Below, in pieces: positions 24,142 to 29,139 of a stretch of 29,139 bases of DNA (position 1 is the stretch's first letter; each line of letters opens with the position of its first letter). The stretch comes from JAKSSM01 sp045629065 (GTDB taxonomy: Bacteria; Bacillota; Clostridia; Peptostreptococcales; Anaerovoracaceae): NCBI GenBank assembly GCA_045629065.1, contig JAZQQK010000014.1:1-29139 (forward strand). Reading direction: 5' to 3'. The notes below the pieces were generated by a model that saw only the letters and a list, made by a program, of their open reading frames with translations, searched no databases and was not told the origin of the DNA. Made by a program: the position numbers and the translations under genes.

Positions 24142-24170
24142 TTGACACGCGCAGTTGACAATGATATAAT
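24142..24170 (+). promoter_or_regulatory. Perfect-consensus promoter of the M20/DUF3100 operon
   Basis: TTGACA (24142-24147) and TATAAT (24165-24170) are separated by exactly 17 bases. A second TTGACA lies inside the spacer. Both hexamers match sigma-A consensus fully. The untranslated leader of about 30 bases carries the Shine-Dalgarno AAAGGAGA. Confidence 0.93.
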
Positions 24171-24206
24171 AAGCTATGTATTTCCTAAAATAAAGGAGAC
24201 GATAAA

Positions 24207-25520
24207 ATGAAGACAAAAGAAGAGCTTAAAAAGCTCGCTTGCGATGCAGTCGACAGACATAAAGACGAAATTTTCGCTTTTGCAGCCGACGTAGCAAGAG
24301 AACCAGAACTAGGATTTAAAGAAGTAAAAACCTCTGCGAAGTTCCAAAAGTGGTTAGACGACTTAGGCTACACCTACAGAAAGAACGTCGCTTTAACCGG
24401 TGTCGTATCAGACATCAAGGGTAAAGAATCCAAAGCTAGAGTAGCCATCATGGGCGAACTCGACGCAATCGGTGTAAAGACCCATCCGGATGCAGACCCA
24501 TTGACCGGAGCTGTACACGCATGTGGTCATAACGCACAACTTGCCGCAGTAGCAGGATGCGCTATCGCACTCAAAGATTCTGGAATCATGGAAGAATTAG
24601 ACGGCGATGTCGTTTTGATGGGTGTTCCTGCAGAGGAATGCATCGAACTCGAATATCGCGATAAACTGATACAAGAAGGTAAACTCAAATTCATTTCAGG
24701 AAAGCAAGAGTTTATCAGACTCGGTGAATTCGATAACATTGATGTAACAGTAATGCAGCACACTACAATCTTTAGCGATGAATATAGAGCTGGTGTTATG
24801 TCAAAGTGCACAGGATTCACAGCCAAACTCATCCATTACATCGGTAAAGAAGCTCACGCAGGTGCAGCTCCTTTCGAAGGTGTTAATGCATTAAATGCGG
24901 CAATGCTTGGACTCATGTCAATCCACGCAAACCGCGAAACATTCAAGGATGAAGACCATATTCGTATCCATCCTATCATCACAAAAGGCGGCGACATCGT
25001 TAACGTCGTTCCTGCAGATGTAAGACTCGAAACCTATGTAAGAGGCTCTAATGTTAAAGCAATCTTAGACGCATCTGAAAAGACTAACAGATCCTTACAA
25101 GCAGGCGCATTAGCAGTCGGAGCAAAATGTGAGATCAAGGAAGTTCCAGGTTATATGCCAGTAACATTCAGCGATCCTTTGTGCGATCTAATGTACGAAA
25201 ACCTCAAGACTCTAGTTGGCGAGGAACACGCACAGTATGAATGCGCAGGTTTCGGTGGAGGATCCACAGACCAAGGCGATGTATCATCAATCGTTCCATC
25301 TATTCAATCCTTCTTTACTGGTGCATCTGGAAAGCTTCATGGCGAAGACTATGTATTAGCAGATCCTGACAATGCTATTCTAAACGCAGCAAAGGCAGAA
25401 CTCATGATGATCATAGACCTTCTCTATGATGGCGCAAAGGAAGCTCTTAAAATCAAAGCTGATTTCAAGGCACCTATGACAAAGGAGCAATACCTTAAGG
25501 AGTGGGGCCACATCTCTTAA
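24207..25520 (+). CDS. M20-family amidohydrolase (aminoacylase / aminobenzoyl-glutamate-utilisation-like)
   Basis: This is a 437-residue zinc- or manganese-dependent amidase, aminoacylase or carboxypeptidase of the M20D type. Metal ligands are expected in GELDAIG (83-89), HACGHNAQ (C106, H108) and PAEECIEL (E143, E144). The dimerisation lid begins at YIGKEAHAGAAPFEGVNALNA, with its conserved histidine. The glycine-rich AGFGGGSTDQGDVSS motif near the end holds the last active-site part. AbgB, which splits p-aminobenzoyl-glutamate, is the best-known similar enzyme. Two membrane-protein genes follow in the same operon, much as abgAB is followed by the transporter abgT, so an imported amide or dipeptide is the likely substrate. 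The leader has a clear Shine-Dalgarno and a perfect promoter. Confidence 0.88.
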   Translation: MKTKEELKKLACDAVDRHKDEIFAFAADVAREPELGFKEVKTSAKFQKWLDDLGYTYRKNVALTGVVSDIKGKESKARVAIMGELDAIGVKTHPDADPLTGAVHACGHNAQLAAVAGCAIALKDSGIMEELDGDVVLMGVPAEECIELEYRDKLIQEGKLKFISGKQEFIRLGEFDNIDVTVMQHTTIFSDEYRAGVMSKCTGFTAKLIHYIGKEAHAGAAPFEGVNALNAAMLGLMSIHANRETFKDEDHIRIHPIITKGGDIVNVVPADVRLETYVRGSNVKAILDASEKTNRSLQAGALAVGAKCEIKEVPGYMPVTFSDPLCDLMYENLKTLVGEEHAQYECAGFGGGSTDQGDVSSIVPSIQSFFTGASGKLHGEDYVLADPDNAILNAAKAELMMIIDLLYDGAKEALKIKADFKAPMTKEQYLKEWGHIS

Positions 25521-25577
25521 GGATTGTATAAATGGTATCATTAAAAAAGTTATAACTATCAGAAAGGACAGACAAAC

Positions 25578-26426
25578 ATGTTTGGAAAAGAATTAAAGAA
25601 GTTACTCAGCAAGAAATACTGGGCACTTTATCTCATGGTGTTTGTTATCTTAGTTGTTGCTGAAGCTATCGGCACAGTTAAGTTCGACATCGTACAAAAC
25701 GGTAAGTCCTTATTCAACTTCTCATTATTCCCAATGCTTTTCGCAATTTTAATTGGCCTTATTCTTTGCGGAAGCAAGAAGGTAAGCACAGAGAAGATGG
25801 ACATGGCTTCCCCAGCAATCGCTATCGGCGTTGCTCCATTAATTATCTACCTTGCTAAGAGCGTAGGACCAGCTTGGCCAGCAATCAAGGCTGCAGGATG
25901 GCCACTCATCTTACAAGAATTCGGTAACTTAGGTACAATCGTACTTTCCTTACCACTCGCAGTATTAGTATTCAGAATGGGTAGAGCTGCTATCGGTGCT
26001 TGCTTCTCAATTTCAAGAGAACCATCCATCGCTATCATCGCTGATAAGTACGGCTTAGACTCAGCTGAAGGTACTGGCGTACTTGGCGCTTACATCACAG
26101 GTACTGTACTTGGTACATTATTCTATGGTATCTTAGCATCCATCTTTGCAGGCGCTAACATTTTCCACCCATATGCATTAGCTATGGCAGCAGGTATGGG
26201 CTCCGGCTCAATGCTTGCAGCATCCACAGCTCCACTTGTTGAAGCATTCCCAGAAATGGCAACAGAAATTCAAGCTTTCGCTGCTACATCCAATACTTTA
26301 ACAAACGCAGACGGATTATTCATGAGCTTAATCATCGCTATTCCAGTTTGCGAATGGGGTTACAAACTTATGGCAAGAGGTCGTTTTGCTAACCAAAAGG
26401 GTCTCGAGAAGAAAGAAGAACAATAG
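25578..26426 (+). CDS. DUF3100-like polytopic membrane protein, candidate transporter subunit
   Basis: This 282-residue protein has about seven or eight hydrophobic helices. The segment RMGRAAIGACFSISREPSIAIIADKYGLDSAEGTGVLGAYITGT (about residues 135-178), followed by PYALAMAAGMGSGSMLAAS, matches what I recall of the DUF3100 family. A conserved small-residue/Arg-Glu-Pro core in a membrane protein is typical of a substrate-binding re-entrant region. The protein is preceded by an M20 hydrolase and followed by a smaller membrane partner. I infer that the pair takes up the hydrolase's substrate. No transport function is proven for the family, to my knowledge. The Shine-Dalgarno AGAAAGGA and ATG 25578 are well spaced. 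Confidence 0.75.
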   Translation: MFGKELKKLLSKKYWALYLMVFVILVVAEAIGTVKFDIVQNGKSLFNFSLFPMLFAILIGLILCGSKKVSTEKMDMASPAIAIGVAPLIIYLAKSVGPAWPAIKAAGWPLILQEFGNLGTIVLSLPLAVLVFRMGRAAIGACFSISREPSIAIIADKYGLDSAEGTGVLGAYITGTVLGTLFYGILASIFAGANIFHPYALAMAAGMGSGSMLAASTAPLVEAFPEMATEIQAFAATSNTLTNADGLFMSLIIAIPVCEWGYKLMARGRFANQKGLEKKEEQ

Positions 26427-26438
26427 GAGGTATTTGAA

Positions 26439-26990
26439 ATGGCAAAAGAAAAGAAACAAAAAGCTCCTGTTGATTATGGTAAGCTTTGGGCAGAGAGACT
26501 CGTATTCTCAGTTGTATGCGCAATTTTAGCAGCTATCGCTAACACAATTTATGGTTGGAGAACAAAGGCTGCAGTTATGGTATGGCCTTGGGAATGCTGG
26601 GCTGCATTACTTTATATGTTAGTAATCATCTTCGTATCCTATGCACTCCACGATTTACTCGCAAAGGTTCTTCCTTTCGACGTTCCTGGCGTATTATATC
26701 TCGCAGTTCTCGGTGCTGTTTTATCATTCCCAGCAATCGACGTTCCACTTGGTGGAATCTTCGGTTTAGAAGGTGGTTTAATGGCTACTACATTTGCTAA
26801 GTTCTATGGATTACTTCCACTTTGCACACCAGTACTCGCATTCGCAGGTATTGCTTCTGGTAAAGAACTCAAGAACTTCAAGCAACAAGGTTTTGCAATC
26901 GTTTGCATCGCATTACTTACATTCATCGGAACATATATTGGATCCGCTGTAATTGCTCAAATCGTTTTAAACGCACAGGGAGTTATTTAA
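26439..26990 (+). CDS. Small polytopic membrane protein, partner of the DUF3100-like protein
   Basis: This 183-residue protein has a charged N-terminus (MAKEKKQKAPVDYGKLWAERL) and about five membrane helices. No enzymatic motif is visible. It begins 12 bases after the DUF3100-like gene, with the strong Shine-Dalgarno AGGAGG, and ends just ahead of a strong terminator. Two-subunit membrane transporters of one large and one small protein are known in other families (for example MadL/MadM). That arrangement, with the hydrolase upstream, is the basis for calling it a transporter subunit. I do not recognise the family itself. Confidence 0.72.
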   Translation: MAKEKKQKAPVDYGKLWAERLVFSVVCAILAAIANTIYGWRTKAAVMVWPWECWAALLYMLVIIFVSYALHDLLAKVLPFDVPGVLYLAVLGAVLSFPAIDVPLGGIFGLEGGLMATTFAKFYGLLPLCTPVLAFAGIASGKELKNFKQQGFAIVCIALLTFIGTYIGSAVIAQIVLNAQGVI

Positions 26991-27009
26991 TAACCACGTT
27001 TAGCGATAA

Positions 27010-27040
27010 AACCCGTTTCCGTAAGGAAGCGGGTTTTTTT
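27010..27040 (+). terminator. Intrinsic terminator of the M20/DUF3100 operon
   Basis: The stem ACCCGTTTCC / GGAAGCGGGT (one G.U pair) closes on a GTAA loop and is followed by seven T residues. Confidence 0.95.
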
Positions 27041-27042
27041 AT

Positions 27043-27110
27043 GGGGCCGGCGCGGCCTGCGGCCGCGGCGCGCATGGCGCGCCAGCCGCCCGACGGGCGA
27101 CTGCGCCGGC
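27043..27110. repeat. GC-rich cloverleaf-like structured element
   Basis: This 68-base stretch has only seven A or T residues (about 90% GC) in an AT-leaning window. The outer perfect stem GCCGGCGC (27046-27053) / GCGCCGGC (27103-27110) encloses three hairpins with three-base loops. They are GGCC/GGCC (27054-27064), GGCGCGC/GCGCGCC (27067-27083) and CGCCC/GGGCG (27087-27099). The result is a four-way junction. It overlaps no gene and starts three bases after a terminator T-run. It may be a REP/MITE-like mobile repeat. Confidence 0.7.
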
Positions 27111-27121
27111 TATACCATCCC

Positions 27122-27155
27122 GAAGTTTTCGCGCGTGGCGCGTCACGAAAACTTC
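27122..27155. repeat. 10-bp inverted repeat downstream of the GC-rich element
   Basis: GAAGTTTTCG (27122-27131) pairs perfectly with CGAAAACTTC (27146-27155). The loop holds a smaller CGCG-TGG-CGCG stem (27132-27142) that resembles the second arm of the neighbouring element. It is followed by the T-rich ACTTTTATTTTT, so it could also act as a terminator. Confidence 0.7.
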
Positions 27156-27177
27156 ACTTTTATTTTTCGCACACCTA

Positions 27178-27186
27178 TGTTATAAT
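27178..27186 (+). promoter_or_regulatory. Extended -10 promoter directly in front of the binding-protein ATG
   Basis: TGTTATAAT is a TGn-extended perfect -10. Only six bases lie between it and the A of ATG 27193, so the predicted transcription start coincides with the start codon. No good -35 is present. Confidence 0.7.
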
Positions 27187-27192
27187 AGCCAC

Positions 27193-28455
27193 ATGAAAAA
27201 ATTAGTTATAGTGATACTTTGCGCAGTAATGACTTTATCACTTACTGCCTGCAACGGTCTCACTTCATTCAACAACTTCAAAACAGCATTCTTTACTGGC
27301 GACGAAAGAGTAGCAGAAAGCACGATAAAAATCGGTGTTTATGAACCATTTTCAGGCGAGTATAAAGATAAAGCAAAATCCGAAATCAACGGCATAGAAC
27401 TCGCACATAAATTGAACCCAAAGGTTTATGGTCTGAACGTCGAGTTAATCTATGCAGACAACAAGTCTGCAATGTACGACGGCGAAACAGCGATTTCTAA
27501 TTTGCTCGAAAAGAAACCTGTTCTCGTTCTCGGTAGTTACGGCGAGGTGCTCACACTGGTTGCGAGCAAGTATCTCAAAGAAAAAGAGACACCAGGAATT
27601 ACGATTTCCGCTCTTAATCCACTGATTACGCTAAACAACGAGTATTTCTTTAGAGCTACATATTCCGAAGAAAAGCAGGGCGCTGCTCTTGCAGATTTTG
27701 CATATGTGGGACAGGGCCGTGAAAAAATCGCCATTGTCAAAGTCGGTGCCGACGACTCCGTAACCGAGGAAATCAACTCCTTCAAAGAGCGAATCGTCGA
27801 AATCGCAAGTGATACAGCCATCGTTGCGGACATCAACTTGGTGCAGGGCCAAAACGATTACACTGAAGTTTTCGATCGACTTCGTGTCAAGGGTGCGACT
27901 GCAGTGCTGCTCGAACTCCCACCAGAAGCCGCAAAGAATTTCATCACACAGGCCTGCGATTACGGGCTAAGATACATACTTTTCATGGGCACGCGTTCAT
28001 GGGACACTCCTGCGATGATTGAATACGCAGGCGAAAATCCGAAGTACAACATTGCATTCTGCTCTGCCGAATCCGAAGGAGATAGAGCTGTTGTAGAGGA
28101 TTTCAAGAAGGCATATTTTGAGGAGTATGGAGTTGATCCAAGTGGTTACGCATTCGTAGGTTACGATGCATATATGATTGCAATCAAAGCAGTTCAGGCT
28201 GCGTATGATGATGCTAAGTGGCGTGAAATCCCAACTGGCACAGCAGTTCGCGACAAGCTTCTCGAAATAAAGGGTTACAACGGAGTTTCTGGTATTTTGT
28301 CTTATGACGGATCCAACGAAGCTACGAAAACTATAACAATTCACCACTATTTAGGCTACAGCTTAGAGCAGTACATTGAGGACGTCGCAAACCTCGCAGC
28401 TCAGCTCGAAGAGGCGACTGACACAGACCTCGAAGCAGAAGATAATGTAGAATAG
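27193..28455 (+). CDS. Orphan ABC-type substrate-binding lipoprotein (branched-chain amino-acid type)
   Basis: This is a 420-residue extracytoplasmic binding protein. The signal peptide ends in the lipobox LTAC, with Cys20 lipidated. The Peripla_BP_6 (Leu/Ile/Val-binding-like) fold begins at IKIGVYEPFSGEYKDKAKSEINGIELAHKLN, where the ligand pocket's first strand is expected. The VLGSYGEVLTLVASKYL block and GYDAYMIAIKAVQAAYDDAKW near the C-terminus are typical. No permease or ATPase gene follows, so it must use a transporter encoded elsewhere or act as a sensor. There is no Shine-Dalgarno, and the -10 box lies six bases from the ATG, suggesting a leaderless mRNA. The last 20 residues are acidic. 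Confidence 0.87.
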   Translation: MKKLVIVILCAVMTLSLTACNGLTSFNNFKTAFFTGDERVAESTIKIGVYEPFSGEYKDKAKSEINGIELAHKLNPKVYGLNVELIYADNKSAMYDGETAISNLLEKKPVLVLGSYGEVLTLVASKYLKEKETPGITISALNPLITLNNEYFFRATYSEEKQGAALADFAYVGQGREKIAIVKVGADDSVTEEINSFKERIVEIASDTAIVADINLVQGQNDYTEVFDRLRVKGATAVLLELPPEAAKNFITQACDYGLRYILFMGTRSWDTPAMIEYAGENPKYNIAFCSAESEGDRAVVEDFKKAYFEEYGVDPSGYAFVGYDAYMIAIKAVQAAYDDAKWREIPTGTAVRDKLLEIKGYNGVSGILSYDGSNEATKTITIHHYLGYSLEQYIEDVANLAAQLEEATDTDLEAEDNVE

Positions 28456-28471
28456 TTATTTTGCAAAGACA

Positions 28472-28560
28472 TATACGCGGCGACAGCTGCGTTGATATTC
28501 TACAAAAAGATATTTTGATGTATGCGTGGCGGCAGCTACGTTGATATAGGCCTACGGGCC
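28472..28560 (+). ncRNA. Tandem covarying hairpins plus UACG-loop hairpin in the NifU-like leader
   Basis: Two 27-base imperfect direct repeats (28472-28498 and 28521-28547, 23 of 27 identical, all four differences transitions) each fold into a seven-pair stem with a four-base loop. In the stem a C-G pair in the first copy is replaced by T-A in the second, and an A-T by a G.T, so pairing is preserved. A third hairpin (GGCC-TACG-GGCC, 28549-28560) with a UNCG-type loop abuts the Shine-Dalgarno of the next gene. No promoter was found here, so it is probably part of the mRNA. Confidence 0.6.
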
Positions 28561-28573
28561 AGAAGGAGATATA

Positions 28574-28801
28574 ATGGAAAAAGATATTATTGATGCTATC
28601 AATCAAATTAGACCATATTTGCAGCGCGATGGTGGCGATATTCAATTTGTCGAGCTCACAGAAGACAACGTAGTCCGCGTTAGACTCGAAGGCCACTGTG
28701 CAGGTTGCCCAGGCGCTCAGATGACAATCAAAGGCGTCGTAGAACGCGTCCTAAAGGAAGCCTATCCCGAAGTAAAATCCGTTGAAACCGTAAACGACTA
28801 A
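28574..28801 (+). CDS. NifU C-terminal-domain (Nfu-type) iron-sulfur scaffold protein
   Basis: This 75-residue protein is a stand-alone NifU C-terminal domain. Nfu proteins carry or deliver [4Fe-4S] or [2Fe-2S] clusters to apo-enzymes. The motif GHCAGCPGAQMTIKG (40-54) has the CxxC pair C42 and C45, which hold the cluster in a dimer. The opening IRPYLQRDGGDIQFVELTED is also conserved. Its length is normal for the single-domain form in Bacillota. AAGGAG at about 28563-28568 sets the start. The structured leader just before it is unusual. AbfD, which needs an iron-sulfur cluster, is in the same window, but no direct link is shown. Confidence 0.93.
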   Translation: MEKDIIDAINQIRPYLQRDGGDIQFVELTEDNVVRVRLEGHCAGCPGAQMTIKGVVERVLKEAYPEVKSVETVND

Positions 28802-28868
28802 TTGTGATGTGGATGGTCGGAGTCTGGCTCCCGCTAATCACTCGTTTGCTGCATTTTCGCTTACAACT

Positions 28869-28894
28869 AAGAAGCTCTTATGAGCTTCTTTTTT
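28869..28894 (+). terminator. Intrinsic terminator after the NifU-like gene
   Basis: The 9-bp perfect stem AAGAAGCTC / GAGCTTCTT has a TTAT loop and is followed by a T-run. The 67 bases between the stop codon and this stem hold no gene I can see. Confidence 0.92.
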
Positions 28895-28988
28895 ATTGCT
28901 AAAATTTACTAAAATAAGTAATAAAGATACATAATTCTTTCATTAATCGATGTTTTCTTGCTACCACATATACATAGCTGGTAAAAAA

Positions 28989-28997
28989 TGGTATAAT
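28989..28997 (+). promoter_or_regulatory. Extended -10 promoter of the right-edge RNA
   Basis: TGGTATAAT is a TGn-extended perfect -10 with no clear -35. Transcription should start near 29004. Confidence 0.65.
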
Positions 28998-29003
28998 TCT
29001 TTT

Positions 29004-29139
29004 ACGCAAAGCCGCACTGTTCTTAATTAACCCGCAAAATACGCAAGGTGCGAATATTTTCGCCAGAAAAAATATGTAAGATGCGCATATTTTGCGAAGA
29101 CTAGAACGCTAAGGCATAGAAACAGTGCAAGATAGAAAA
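29004..29139 (+). ncRNA. Structured, rod-like RNA or long leader, cut by the window edge
   Basis: No ORF of useful size is present. The transcript can fold into a long rod. The outer stem is GCACTGTT (29014-29021) / AACAGTGC (29121-29128). The middle stem is CGCAAAATA (29033-29041) / TATTTTGCG (29088-29096), continued by CGCA/TGCG (29042-29045 with 29082-29085). The inner hairpin is GCGAA/TTCGC (29050-29063). The strands between the outer and middle stems are unequal (about 11 and 24 bases). A 6S-like RNA or a riboregulatory leader is possible; the rest lies outside the window. Confidence 0.4.

Noticed and set aside
26903..27196. 97-codon ORF over the terminator and GC-rich element
   Set aside because: It is out of frame with the small membrane protein, reads through a terminator, and its Ala/Arg/Pro richness only reflects the GC-rich repeat.
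29004..29139. RNase P RNA at the right edge
   Set aside because: GAAACAGTGC resembles a conserved RNase P segment, but the AGGAAAGTCC block that should precede it is absent and the distance from the promoter is too short.

Overview
The window looks like a chromosomal piece from an AT-leaning anaerobic Gram-positive bacterium (Bacillota, class Clostridia). Supporting signs are strong Shine-Dalgarno sites, TTG starts on scpB and ftsH, consensus sigma-A promoters, a SAM-I riboswitch on metK, and a fermentative 4-hydroxybutyrate operon whose dehydratase keeps the residue numbering known from Clostridium aminobutyricum. No rRNA, tRNA, CRISPR array, phage or transposase gene was seen. I cannot name a species from this sequence.

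Layout. 1-3.8 kb: the end of an EamA-type transporter, then scpA, scpB, rluB and a membrane-anchored G5/3D-domain protein, closely packed and ending in a terminator. 3.9-7.0 kb: a consensus promoter, a short Tyr-rich leader ORF, an attenuator, and a TrpXYZ-type ABC importer (lipoprotein, permease, ATPase). 7.0-7.3 kb: a convergent intergenic region with a cluster of DnaA boxes around an 18-bp perfect palindrome. 7.3-9.9 kb, minus strand: metK and an unrecognised downstream protein, both behind a SAM-I riboswitch. 9.9-14.2 kb: a codon-adapted operon of 4-hydroxybutyryl-CoA dehydratase, 4-hydroxybutyrate CoA-transferase and 4-hydroxybutyrate dehydrogenase; together these turn succinate semialdehyde into crotonyl-CoA, the entry to butyrate formation. 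14.2-24.0 kb: a long plus-strand housekeeping run (deoC, cytidylate-kinase-like, a 56-residue membrane peptide, metG, tatD, tilS, ftsH, a PucR-type regulator, dusB). 24.1-27.0 kb: a perfect-consensus promoter driving an M20 amidohydrolase plus two membrane proteins (DUF3100-like and a small partner), read here as a candidate hydrolase/transporter system. 27.0-28.8 kb: a roughly 90% GC structured element, an apparently leaderless orphan branched-chain-amino-acid-type binding lipoprotein, two tandem covarying hairpins, and a NifU-C-domain gene. The last 150 bases hold an extended -10 promoter and the start of a rod-like structured RNA that runs to the window edge.

The observations most worth following are the tyrosine-codon attenuator in front of the ABC importer, the M20/DUF3100/small-partner operon, the tandem covarying hairpins before the NifU-like gene, the GC-rich cloverleaf-like element, the DnaA-box cluster between convergent genes, the shared TGTATACA operator-like palindromes, and the riboswitch-linked protein of unknown function next to metK.
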